A stretch of DNA of 64,000 nt from DASVBE01 sp963770375 (GTDB taxonomy: Bacteria; Actinomycetota; Actinomycetes; Streptosporangiales; Streptosporangiaceae): positions 186,001 to 250,000 of the forward strand of contig CAVYPM010000010.1 of the NCBI GenBank assembly GCA_963770375.1, read 5' to 3'. Under the pieces are notes generated by a model. The model was not told where the DNA came from, searched no databases, and saw only the letters and a program-made list of their open reading frames with translations. A program made the translations under genes and the position numbers. Below, piece by piece: positions 34,471-43,047 of the stretch (positions are counted from its first letter, which is position 1; every line of letters starts with the position of its first letter).

Positions 34471-35460
34471 ATGCGCGCGAGCCGGCTTGTCTCGATCATC
34501 TTGCTGCTGCAGGCCCGCGGCCAGATGACCGCCGGGCAGCTCGCCGCCGAGCTTGAGGTGTCGGTCCGTACCATCTACCGGGACGTCGGCTCACTCCAGG
34601 CGGCCGGCATACCGCTCTATGGCGACGCCGGGCCTGCAGGCGGCTACCAGCTAGTGGCCGGCTACCGGACCCGGCTGACCGGCATGACAGCAGCCGAGGC
34701 GGAAGCACTCGCGCTAGCCGGAATACCAGGGCCGGCCGCCGATCTTGGCCTTGGCGGTGTGCTTGCCGCGGCCCAGCTCAAGCTTGATGCCGCGCTGCCC
34801 GCCGAGATGCGCGCCAGGGCGGCGCTTGTCCGCGAGCGGTTCCACCTGGACGCGCCCGGCTGGTACTACGACGGTGACTCGGTGCCGCATCTGAGCACAG
34901 TCGCTGACACCGTCTGGAAGCAGCGGCGGATCGAGGTCCAGTACCGGCGGTGGCGGGCACCTACCGACGTGACCAGGAGCCTGGATCCGCACGGGATCGT
35001 GCTGAAGGCCGGAAAGTGGTATCTCGTCGCCCGGGATCATCGCGGCATGCGAACCTACCGGGTCAATCAGATCCTGCGCCTGACCGTGCTAGCCGAGCAC
35101 TTCGAGCGGGCCGAAGACTTCGATCTCGCCGAGTACTGGGCAGCCGGGATCACTAATTTCCGTGCTGGGCTGCACCAGGGACAGGCCACGATCCGGATCT
35201 CCCCCGCTGGGCGGGATCGCGCCGCGGTGCTCTACAACACCGAAACCATCCGCGCGCTCCGCGCCACGGCGAGTCCGCCGGACCAGGACGGCTGGGTCAG
35301 GGCCGTAGTACCGATCGAGTCAACCGAGAACGCTCAGTCCGAGTTCCTGCGGCTCGGCGCGGACGTCGAGATCATCGAGCCCGCCGAACTGCGGGCCCGG
35401 ATATCGGCCGTCGCCCGCAGCCTGGCCGCGATCTACACAGCACACCAGCCGCGCCTTTAG
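34471..35460 (+). CDS. YafY-type transcriptional regulator (HTH + WYL domain)
   Basis: 329 residues. N-terminal HTH_11 (SIILLLQARGQMTAGQLAAE, SVRTIYRDVGSLQAAGIPLY) followed by a WYL domain (RSLDPHGIVLKAGKWYLVAR, YRVNQILRLTVL) and the WYL C-terminal extension. Ligand-responsive regulators of this type usually control an adjacent divergent gene set, here the 70-aa and DUF1579-like genes. Confidence 0.92.
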   Translation: MRASRLVSIILLLQARGQMTAGQLAAELEVSVRTIYRDVGSLQAAGIPLYGDAGPAGGYQLVAGYRTRLTGMTAAEAEALALAGIPGPAADLGLGGVLAAAQLKLDAALPAEMRARAALVRERFHLDAPGWYYDGDSVPHLSTVADTVWKQRRIEVQYRRWRAPTDVTRSLDPHGIVLKAGKWYLVARDHRGMRTYRVNQILRLTVLAEHFERAEDFDLAEYWAAGITNFRAGLHQGQATIRISPAGRDRAAVLYNTETIRALRATASPPDQDGWVRAVVPIESTENAQSEFLRLGADVEIIEPAELRARISAVARSLAAIYTAHQPRL

Positions 35461-35496
35461 TAGTGCAATCCGCGTGCGACATCAGCTTTAACAGGG

Positions 35497-36252
35497 TCAG
35501 CTTTCTAGACATCGAAGCCCGGGCGTGACAACGATCTGCTCGGCTTCGAGCCGGTCGAGCGCGTCGCGGCACACCGCCACGAAGGTCCAGAACAGCTGGG
35601 TGGTGGTGTGCTTGCGCCGCGAGCGGCTGTGCTCGGCGAACATCGCATCGCGCAACGGGGTGCTGAGCTCCAGCTGCGCGCCCATGCCGAGCAGGGTGCG
35701 GTTAACGATGTTGCACTTGGCGTCGCCGTTGAGCTCCCCGTGCAGGCCGGCGTCCCTGGCGTCGAAACCGGCTCTGCGCAACCCCTCCAGCAGGTAATCC
35801 TGCAAGATGGTGTTGCCGCCCCCGACGAGCACGACCTGGTCGTCCTCGGACATGTCGGGCGGCCCCGGCTGGAAGCCGTGCAGGGCAAGGGCGTTCAGCG
35901 AGCCCGCGCACAGCGAGACGGCCACGCCGTCGTCGCAGCCGACCGCAGTGACATGGAGCTCGGCGTTGTCGCGCTCCCGCACGCCCTCGAGCATCCAGTA
36001 GTCATAGGTCACCCCGGCGGGCGGGATCTGGGGCAGGTTGGCCGGGTGGTAGCCGGCGACGGCCAGACAGAGCTCCGAGGTGCCGGGCTCGATCCCTCCT
36101 CCGTGCGGGGCCAGGATGGTGGTCTTGGGCACGTCGTCGGTGCGGGCCAGGGTGTCGTCGAAGCGCTCGTGGCGGCGATGGCGGCGCGCGTAGTCGACGC
36201 CCTCGGCGATGTTGGGGTCCGCGTAGAGCTCTGAATTGAAGTTGAAGGTCAC
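35497..36252 (-). CDS. Poly-gamma-glutamate hydrolase family protein
   Basis: 251 residues from a GTG (VTFNFNSELYADPNIAEGVD) placed 6 bases behind GAGAGGAG; longer starts exist but lack support. Segments TTILAPHGGGIEPGTSELCL, with its H-G-G-G-I-E motif, and ALHGF are characteristic of the DUF867/PghP family. PghP is a zinc peptidase of Bacillus phages that cleaves poly-gamma-glutamate; bacterial homologues may act on capsule or other gamma-glutamyl polymers. No signal peptide is seen. Confidence 0.8.
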   Translation of the reverse strand: MTFNFNSELYADPNIAEGVDYARRHRRHERFDDTLARTDDVPKTTILAPHGGGIEPGTSELCLAVAGYHPANLPQIPPAGVTYDYWMLEGVRERDNAELHVTAVGCDDGVAVSLCAGSLNALALHGFQPGPPDMSEDDQVVLVGGGNTILQDYLLEGLRRAGFDARDAGLHGELNGDAKCNIVNRTLLGMGAQLELSTPLRDAMFAEHSRSRRKHTTTQLFWTFVAVCRDALDRLEAEQIVVTPGLRCLES

Positions 36253-36494
36253 GTCCGGCTCCTCTCGCTGCCCGGCCATCCGCAGACCGCCCCTGGCCGG
36301 CCTCGCCGGAGGGCAGCTTCCTTGGCCAGGTCGGCCACGACACCGGCCCGCACCTGCCATAAGCACCATTCTGCCCCTCGGAATGCCCCTCGAGATGATC
36401 ATCATGAGGGCAGGCCACCTACCGCTACCAGCGGGGCAGCCTCACGCTACGGAGTCGCTGGCCCCTGCGTGCGCGGTTCCCGGCAGTCGCTTGG

Positions 36495-37157
36495 GTGCAA
36501 TGCGAGTGGCGTCGCCGTATGAGCGCTGGGACAATCGGTGCGGTGAGCCCGCGAAGCCGAGGACGCCCGCCTGGCCGCGGCCGACGCCACGGACCCGCCC
36601 GGCGCCCGGTCGCAGGCCGCGGCGGGTCGTCGGGTGCTATGCGGTCCCCGGGGTATCAGCCGTTGCCGGCGGCCAGTCAGGTAACGGACTGCTGGTTTGA
36701 TGAACCACTGCCCGGCGACCAGGGATCGTGGGCGGTCCCGTGCGGGCATGGAATCTACCGGGGTCTGGACCTGGAACTGCTGGATCCTGCCGACGAGGAC
36801 GAACGCACTTTTCTGATCGAGGCACAGCACCCCGAATTCGCCCGCGCGCTCCGCAATGACGAGGAGATGATCGTCAACGGCGAGCCGTTCAGTCCCAGGC
36901 TGCACGTGACGCTGCATCAGATAGTCGCTAGCCAGGTGCTGGCGGGCGACCCACCTGAAACCTGGCGGACCGTCCAGCGGCTGGCCGGCCTCGGGTACGA
37001 CTGGCACAACGTCATGCACATGATCGCCGCCGTGATCAACGATGACCTGCACCAGATGCTGACCGAGCAGCGGCCGTTCGACCCGGACGGTTATGCCGGG
37101 CGGCTTCGCCTGCTGCCCGGCGACTGGCCGCCCCCGGAGGAACTTGGGTTGCGATAG
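36495..37157 (+). CDS. DUF1841 family protein
   Basis: The conserved part (roughly residues 105-200) has FLIEAQHPEFARALRNDEEM, FSPRLHVTLHQIVASQVLAG and LGYDWHNVMHMIAAVINDDL, matching DUF1841. The N-terminal 60 residues are arginine-rich and low in family character; starts at 36519 (ATG) or 36543 (GTG) are equally possible. Function is unknown; the His-rich helices suggest a metal or nucleic-acid role but this is speculative. Confidence 0.72.
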   Translation: MQCEWRRRMSAGTIGAVSPRSRGRPPGRGRRHGPARRPVAGRGGSSGAMRSPGYQPLPAASQVTDCWFDEPLPGDQGSWAVPCGHGIYRGLDLELLDPADEDERTFLIEAQHPEFARALRNDEEMIVNGEPFSPRLHVTLHQIVASQVLAGDPPETWRTVQRLAGLGYDWHNVMHMIAAVINDDLHQMLTEQRPFDPDGYAGRLRLLPGDWPPPEELGLR

Positions 37158-37324
37158 TTAGGCCGCTCCAAAATGATTGGCGTGGCCGAGACGCCTCCCA
37201 CCGGCGCAGGTCCAGTCCCTGGACCGGCCGAAACTGGGTCCATACCCATGGCCGCGAGGTTCCCGGCGATGGGCAGCGGCCATGGAACTGGAGGAGTCCT
37301 CCGGCCGGACCGCCCTCGGCAAGA

Positions 37325-38230
37325 TCATCCTGGTGCTGTGACCTCTTCTTCCAGGGCGCGGACCATGGCCCGGGCGGCGGGGCTGGCGCTGTGGGCGGTG
37401 ACTGCGCAGACCTGGCGGCGCAGTCCGTCGCCATGGTGGCGGACGGGGATCCAGCGGACGCCCTGCGGCAGGGCGGGGGCAGCAATGCCGGGGACCAGGG
37501 CGATGCCGAGCCCGGCGCTGACCAGTCCCAGGCGGGTTGGCCAGTCACGGACGGCGAATGACACCTGCGGGTCGGCGGTGCCTGGCCAGGCACCGAACTC
37601 GGGAGAGTCGCCGTGGCTTGCCCCGACGACCCAGGCCTGGCCGGCCAGTTCCTCCGCCTCGATCCAGCCGCGAGCGGCGAAGGGATGCGACTGCGGCACG
37701 GCAACCCCTGCGCCCTGGCCGGTGCGCAGCTCGGTGACCTCCAGCCCGTCGAGGTCGTACGCGGGCAGGCCCTCGCCCCGGGCCAGGACGGCGACCTCGA
37801 GCCGCCCCCGGCGCAGGGCCCGCAGTTGCGCGGGCGTCGGGGCCTCCATGAGCTGAACCTGCAGACCGGGGTGATCGGTGAGCAGCCGTGCGATGGCACG
37901 GGGCAGCAGCGCTGCCGTGGCCGTGGGGAACCCTCCGACGACCAGCTTGCCGGCCAGCCGGTCACGCAGTCCCGCCAGCTCCTGGTCCGCGGCCGCGACG
38001 CCGTCGAGCACCCGGCCGGCGTGCCGCACCAGCACCTCCCCGGCCGGAGTCAGCCGCACTCCGCGGGCGTGCCGCTCGAACAGCGGTGCGCCGGCGGCCT
38101 TCTCGGTGACCGCCACCTGCCGCGATACCGCCGACTGGGTGTAACCCAGCCGCTCGGCCGCGGCGCTGAAGGAGCCGGTGCGCGCTACCTCCAGCACCAC
38201 GCGCAGGCCAGCCAGGCTTAGCTCGGACAT
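37325..38230 (-). CDS. LysR-family transcriptional regulator
   Basis: 301 residues. Winged HTH at the N-terminus (GSFSAAAERLGYTQSAVSRQ), then a LysR substrate domain (GKLVVGGFPTATAALLPRAI to LGLVSAGLGIALVPGIA). It is divergent from a SnoaL-like gene at 38362 with a dyad between them, the classic LysR arrangement, so it probably controls that gene and itself. Confidence 0.93.
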   Translation of the reverse strand: MSELSLAGLRVVLEVARTGSFSAAAERLGYTQSAVSRQVAVTEKAAGAPLFERHARGVRLTPAGEVLVRHAGRVLDGVAAADQELAGLRDRLAGKLVVGGFPTATAALLPRAIARLLTDHPGLQVQLMEAPTPAQLRALRRGRLEVAVLARGEGLPAYDLDGLEVTELRTGQGAGVAVPQSHPFAARGWIEAEELAGQAWVVGASHGDSPEFGAWPGTADPQVSFAVRDWPTRLGLVSAGLGIALVPGIAAPALPQGVRWIPVRHHGDGLRRQVCAVTAHSASPAARAMVRALEEEVTAPG

Positions 38231-38251
38231 CGCCCCAGCTTACGCCGACGT

Positions 38252-38266
38252 ATGCCTGAAACGCAT
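38252..38266. promoter_or_regulatory. LysR-type T-N11-A dyad between divergent genes
   Basis: ATGC-ctgaaac-GCAT, which fits the T-N11-A LysR box, lies 22 bp upstream of the LysR start and about 95 bp upstream of the divergent SnoaL-like gene. The position suits an autoregulatory and activator site. Confidence 0.5.
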
Positions 38267-38361
38267 GGCTGGCATCAGTAACTCTCGCTTGTGCGATACC
38301 TCCGGGCAGATCAGGCTGGTGAGCAGCACCAGCCGTGAGCCAACCGTAGAAAGGAAATGTC

Positions 38362-38806
38362 ATGACCCCTTACACGCGCGATGAACTAGTGCAACGTCTC
38401 GTCCGGGCCGGAGAGCTCGAGGTCTCTGGCGAGCACCAGGACGAGGCCGGTACCTACTTCGACACCGAGAACTTCGCCTTCCACGCCCCCGACGGGTTCG
38501 ACACGGACTATGCCGGGCTGACCGCGTACTTCCGGTCCCTGCGGGCGGCCTTCGACGACCGCACCATCCGGCGCGGGAATCATCGTCGCCGAAGGCGAGT
38601 ACATCGCCTGCCAGACCTGGATCGAAGGAACGTTCGTCCGCCCGTTCACCCAGTCACCCGCCGGGCGGCTCGAACCCACCGGTGCTCATGTCGTCATGGA
38701 CCTCATCAACCTCTTCCGCTTCGACGACCAGGGACGAATCATCGAGGAGCACGTCCGAACCGACTACCGCAGCTTCCTTCGCCAGCTCGGCGCCCAGGGT
38801 GCCTGA
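38362..38806 (+). pseudogene. SnoaL-like NTF2-fold protein, frameshifted
   Basis: The first part (MTPYTRDELVQRLVRAGELE to AFDDRTIRRG) shifts frame near 38572 and continues as IIVAEGEYIACQTWIEGTFV to the TGA at 38806. Joined it gives about 148 residues, normal for the family. ATG follows an AGAAAGGA site. Likely target of the divergent LysR regulator. The change is a single-base indel with both sides conserved. Confidence 0.78.
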
Positions 38807-38812
38807 CCCGGG

Positions 38813-40159
38813 ATGGCCAAGCCAGATCCGGCACAGACGGCAGGTACTCAGGAATGTGTAAGAATCCGCAGGGTGACGATCGATCGTCCCGCGGCAGCTG
38901 AGCTGATGGCTGATGTCGCGGCGGCGGTCGCCCGCCAGAGCGCCGCGGTGTCCCAGGACGTCTATGAAGCGATACTCCAGGAGATCCCGCAGCTGCGCGA
39001 CGACAAACCGGTGCTCACGCTGCTCGCGTCGAGCGTAGACAGCAACGTGGATACCTGCCTGCAGATCATGCAGCACCGGATCGACCTGGCCGTAGTGCGG
39101 GCTCCGGTCGCGGCGACCGAGTACGCGCGGCGGCTAGCCCAGCGAGGGACGCCGCTGACGGCGCTGCTGCGCGCCTACCGGGTCGGGCACGTGTGCTTCT
39201 CCGACTGGATGCTCAGGGAACTGGCCCGCCAGGCCGGGAACGCGGAGCTGATCAGCGCGGCCTCGCTGAGCATGCTCCGGATGGTGGCTGGTTATATCGA
39301 CCAGACTTCGGAGGAGATGGTCGCGGCCTACGCGCAGGCCCGCGAGAACTGGCTGCGGAACCGGAGCACCGCGCGGGCGGCGCGGATCCGTGACCTGCTG
39401 GCGGGCGGGCGGATCGATGTGGGCGCCACGGAGGTCACCCTGGGCTACCGGCTGCGCCAGTACCACGTGGGCCTGGTGTGCTGGGTGGGCGACACGGCGA
39501 GCGCCGCGGATGAGATCACCCGGCTGGAGCACGCGATCGGGCACGTGGCGGGGAATGCGTCCTGCCCGGGTGATCCGGTGTTCGTGCCGCGCGATGAATC
39601 CAGCGCGTGGGCGTGGCTGCCGCTGGGGGTCCGGGGCACCTTCGACCCGGCGGCGACGGCCGGGGTGGAAGCGGATGTCCGTTTCGCCTTCGGCGACGCG
39701 GCGAAGGGACCGGCGGGGTTCCGCCTCACCCACCGGCAGGCCCTCGCGGCCCAGGCGGTCGCTCTCGCTGCGGGGCCGCACATACAGCGGACGGTGGCGT
39801 TCGGTGAGGTCGCGCCGATCGCGATGATGCTCGGGTCAGCCGAGCTGCTGCGGGCCTGGGTACTCGGCACGCTGGCGGGCCTGGCCACCGACGACGAGCA
39901 CCACGCCCGGCTGCGCGAGACCCTGCTGATCTTCCTCAGGACCGGGGGAAGCTACAAGACGACTGCCGAGCAGCTGATGATGCACAAGAACACGGTCCAG
40001 TACCGGATCCGCAAGGCGAGGGAGAGCCTGGGCCGGCCGGTGGGCGAGAACCGGTATGAGGTGGAGCTGGCACTGCAGGCCAGCCACTGGCTCGGCTCCT
40101 CCGTGCTGCAGCCCGCTGCGGCCGGTCATGATCATGATCCCCGGGAGCGGGCGCACTGA
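38813..40159 (+). CDS. PucR/CdaR-type transcriptional regulator
   Basis: 448 residues. The N-terminal half (about 30-185) resembles the RsbRD-type helical sensor region found in this family (QRGTPLTALLRAYRVGHVCF). A central GGDEF-like region follows, then the C-terminal PucR HTH with LRTGGSYKTTAEQLMMHKNT and VQYRIRKARESLG. A GTG at 38873 (VTIDRPAAAELMADV) is an alternative start. It follows the SnoaL-like stop by 6 bases and precedes the acyl-CoA module on the opposite strand. Confidence 0.88.
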   Translation: MAKPDPAQTAGTQECVRIRRVTIDRPAAAELMADVAAAVARQSAAVSQDVYEAILQEIPQLRDDKPVLTLLASSVDSNVDTCLQIMQHRIDLAVVRAPVAATEYARRLAQRGTPLTALLRAYRVGHVCFSDWMLRELARQAGNAELISAASLSMLRMVAGYIDQTSEEMVAAYAQARENWLRNRSTARAARIRDLLAGGRIDVGATEVTLGYRLRQYHVGLVCWVGDTASAADEITRLEHAIGHVAGNASCPGDPVFVPRDESSAWAWLPLGVRGTFDPAATAGVEADVRFAFGDAAKGPAGFRLTHRQALAAQAVALAAGPHIQRTVAFGEVAPIAMMLGSAELLRAWVLGTLAGLATDDEHHARLRETLLIFLRTGGSYKTTAEQLMMHKNTVQYRIRKARESLGRPVGENRYEVELALQASHWLGSSVLQPAAAGHDHDPRERAH

Positions 40160-40204
40160 CCGGAACCGGGCGCCGACGGTCCCCGCCGGGATGACACCGA
40201 ACTG

Positions 40205-40788
40205 CTAGCGGCCGGCCGTACGCGCTAGCCCGGACAGCCGGGCCTGGATGCCTGCGGTGACGGTCCCGGGCGGATGGTCCGCGTCCACCGCGACCAGGAT
40301 CCCCCGCTGCGTGTAGTACGGGACGAGCGGGCCTGTCGTCTCGGCGAACACCCGGAGCCGGTGCCGGATCACGTCGGCGGTGTCGTCGGCGCGGCCGCTC
40401 TGGCGGGCGCGGTCCAGCAGGCGCCGCGTCAGAACCGCCTCCGGCGCGTACAGATAGACCGCCGCCTCCAGCGTCACTCCAAGCCGGGCCGCGAGCGCCG
40501 CGGCGGCTGTGGCCTGCGGAAGGGTCCGCGGGAAGCCGTCCAGGATGTACCCGCCGCGGGAGGCCGCCTCGGTGACGACCGGGGTCAGCACGTCGAGCAC
40601 GATCTGATCAGGGACGAGATCACCGCGGGCCTGGCAGGCCGCGATCTCGCGGCCAAGCCGGCCCCGGCCTGGGCCTCGGCCCGCAGCAGGTCACCGGCCG
40701 CAATGTGCCGCACGCCGGACCAGGCCGCCAGCCGCCCGCCCTGCGTGCCCTTGCCGGCCCCGGGCGGGGCGAGCAGCAGCAGCCTCAC
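40205..40788 (-). pseudogene. adk: Adenylate kinase, frameshifted
   Basis: From GTG 40788: the P-loop LLLLAPPGAGKGTQGGRLAA and NMP-binding region GVRHIAAGDLLRAE. Near 40645 the frame shifts and continues as EIAACQARGDLVPDQIVLDV, then GGYILDGFPRTLPQA and the LID/catalytic RLLDRARQSGRADDTADVI. Joined length is about 195 residues, a short-LID adenylate kinase. Its start overlaps the stop of the acyl-CoA ligase (GTGA), so it likely recycles the AMP that ligase produces. Confidence 0.85.
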
Positions 40789-42299
40789 GGCGCGGTCAGG
40801 CCGGCCGGGATGACGATATCCCGCTTCTGGATCTTGCCGGTCGGGCCCTTCGGCAGCTCATCCATGATCCACACGTACCTCGCGTACTTGTACGCCGCGA
40901 CCTGGGTCTTGACGTAGTCGCGCAGCTCGTCGGCGGTGACGACGGCACCCGGCCGGAGAGCCACGACGGCACCGACCTCCTCGCCCAGAGCCGGATGCGG
41001 CAGGCCGATCACGGCGGCCTCGGCGACCGCAGGATGCTCGTAGAGCACCTCCTCGATCTCCCGCGGGTAGACGTTGTAGCCGCCGCGGATGATCAGGTCC
41101 TTCTTCCGGTCCACGATGTAGAAGTAACCGTCCTCGTCAACCCGGGCCAGGTCACCGCTGTGGAACCAGCCGTCGCGGATCGCCTCGGCGGTGGCTTCGG
41201 GGCGGTGCCAGTAGCCCTTCATGACGTTCGGCCCATGGATCACGATCTCGCCCACCTCGCCCTGCGGGACCTCGTGGTCTTCATGGTCCACGACGCGCAT
41301 CCGCACGTCCCGGATCGGCGTGCCGATCGAGCCGGGCTTGCGCTCCCGCCCGGGGTGGTTGAACGAGGCGACCGGCGAGGTCTCGGACAGGCCGTAGCCC
41401 TCCAGCACCGGGACCCCGAACGCCTCCTCGAACCCGCGCAGCACCTCGACCGGCAGCGCCGCGCCGCCGGAGATGCACATCCGCAGCGCGGAGGTGTCGT
41501 AGTCCGCGCGGTCAGGCTGGTGCAGCAGCGCCACGTACATGGTCGGCACGCCTTCGAAGACGGTGACCCGGTGGCTGGCGACGATCCGCAGGGCGTGCGC
41601 CGCGTCGAACCGCGGCAGCAGGGTCAGGCACGCCCCGGACGCCACCGCGACGTTGAGCGCGACGGTCTGCCCGAACACGTGGAACAGCGGCAGCCCGCCG
41701 AAGATGACGTCGTCCGGGCCCGCGCGGACGATGTCGGCCCGCGCCACCTCGGTGTTGCTGATCAGGTTGCCGTGGGTGAGCTCGGCGCCCTTCGGCTGGC
41801 CGGTCGTGCCTGAGGTGTAGAGGATCACCGCGGTGTCCTCGTCGCCGGTGTCCGCGATCTGGCCGTCCGGGGCGGCCGAGGCTAGCAGACCGGGGAAGCC
41901 GGCCCCGTCCACGATCGTGCACTCCGCCCCGGCCTGCTCCGCGCCGCCGCGGGCCTGGTCCGCGAACGAATGCCAGGCGAACATCAGCCCGGTCCCGGAG
42001 TCGCCGAGGTAATAGGCGACCTCCCGCGCCTTCAGCAGGGGGTTCATCGGGACGACCACGCCACCGGCGCGCAGCACTCCGTAGTACAGCACGGGGACCT
42101 CGGCCACGTTGGGCATCATGATGCCGACCCGGTCGCCGGGCCTGAGACCACGTCGGCGCAGCAGCCCGGCCACCCGGGCGCTCGCCTCGTCCAGGGCCCG
42201 GTAGGTCATCGCCGCGTCGTCGACCCGGACGGCCACCCGCCCAGCGTGAAGACGGGCGGTGCCGGTCAGGTTCCTGGCCAGGTTCGTCACGCTTCTCAT
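40785..42299 (-). CDS. Long-chain fatty-acid--CoA ligase (ANL superfamily)
   Basis: 504 residues with the adenylation P-loop-like motif ILYTSGTTGQPKGAELTHGN, the A5 motif EGYGLSETSPV, the hinge region DRKKDLIIRGGYNVYPREIE and the catalytic lysine near the end in LPKGPTGKIQKRD. It makes acyl-CoA with release of AMP and PPi. It is translationally coupled to adenylate kinase downstream and is divergent from inorganic pyrophosphatase, so both by-products are handled by neighbouring genes. Confidence 0.92.
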   Translation of the reverse strand: MRSVTNLARNLTGTARLHAGRVAVRVDDAAMTYRALDEASARVAGLLRRRGLRPGDRVGIMMPNVAEVPVLYYGVLRAGGVVVPMNPLLKAREVAYYLGDSGTGLMFAWHSFADQARGGAEQAGAECTIVDGAGFPGLLASAAPDGQIADTGDEDTAVILYTSGTTGQPKGAELTHGNLISNTEVARADIVRAGPDDVIFGGLPLFHVFGQTVALNVAVASGACLTLLPRFDAAHALRIVASHRVTVFEGVPTMYVALLHQPDRADYDTSALRMCISGGAALPVEVLRGFEEAFGVPVLEGYGLSETSPVASFNHPGRERKPGSIGTPIRDVRMRVVDHEDHEVPQGEVGEIVIHGPNVMKGYWHRPEATAEAIRDGWFHSGDLARVDEDGYFYIVDRKKDLIIRGGYNVYPREIEEVLYEHPAVAEAAVIGLPHPALGEEVGAVVALRPGAVVTADELRDYVKTQVAAYKYARYVWIMDELPKGPTGKIQKRDIVIPAGLTAP

Positions 42300-42367
42300 T
42301 GTCCGGCCGCAGGTCAGGGCGGTCGTCGGTCCCCGGTATCAAGCCTGTTCCCAGCCGTTGGTACGGC

Positions 42368-42384
42368 GGCACAACCGTTGTGCC
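42368..42384. promoter_or_regulatory. Palindrome in divergent acyl-CoA ligase/pyrophosphatase promoter
   Basis: GGCACAA-ccg-TTGTGCC, perfect 7-bp arms with a 3-bp spacer, about 70 bp upstream of the acyl-CoA ligase start and about 120 bp upstream of the pyrophosphatase. It is a candidate operator coordinating the two transcripts; the regulator is not identified. Confidence 0.55.
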
Positions 42385-42505
42385 TGTGGCCCGAGGAAGC
42401 GGCCCATCCTCGTGTTGCCGGCACGTTATCCCCAGGTCCGCCCCGGCCTAGCGTCGTGAACCACACCGCGAAAGGGGGCCGGAATGGGCTACCTGGCTGA
42501 CGGCC

Positions 42506-43005
42506 ATGGAATTTGACGTCCTGATCGAGATCCCGCGGGGCAGCCGGAACAAGTACGAAGTCGACCACGCCAGCGGCCTGATCCGGCTGGACCGGACGCT
42601 GTTCACCGCCACCCAGTACCCGGCCGACTACGGTTTCGTCCCGGCACCCTCGGCCAGGACGGTGACCCGCTCGACGCGCTGGTGCTGGTGCTGGAGCCGA
42701 CGTTTCCCGGCTGCCTGATCCGCAGCCGCCCGATCGGCATGTTCCGGATGACCGACGAGAAAGGCCGCGACGACAAGATCCTCTGCGTACCTGCGGGCGA
42801 TCCGCGCCAGGAGCACCTGCGCAACCTCCATGATCTGCCGGAGTTCGACCGGCTGGAGATCGAGCACTTCTTCCTCATCTACAAGGAGCTGGAGCCGGGA
42901 AAGAGCGTCGAGGGCGCGTCCTGGGCCGACCGTGTCGCCGCCGAGGCCGAAGTCGGGGCGTCCCGGAGCCGCCTGCAAGCGTCCCAGGGACCAGGGAAGG
43001 GCTGA
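42506..43005 (+). pseudogene. ppa: Inorganic pyrophosphatase (family I), frameshifted
   Basis: MEFDVLIEIPRGSRNKYEVD to PADYGFVP is in one frame; from about 42647 the other frame gives GTLGQDGDPLDALVLVLEPT with the catalytic D-x-D-x-x-D, and runs to the end (DLPEFDRLEIEHFFLIYKEL). Restoring one G in the CCCGGC run at 42643-42648 recovers the normal family reading V-P-G-T-L. Joined length (about 165) is normal. It hydrolyses PPi, pulling reactions such as the divergent acyl-CoA ligase forward. Confidence 0.88.
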
Positions 43006-43047
43006 CGCGCCCTGCGGCCGGCGCCCCTGCAGGTCCCAAGGCAGGTC

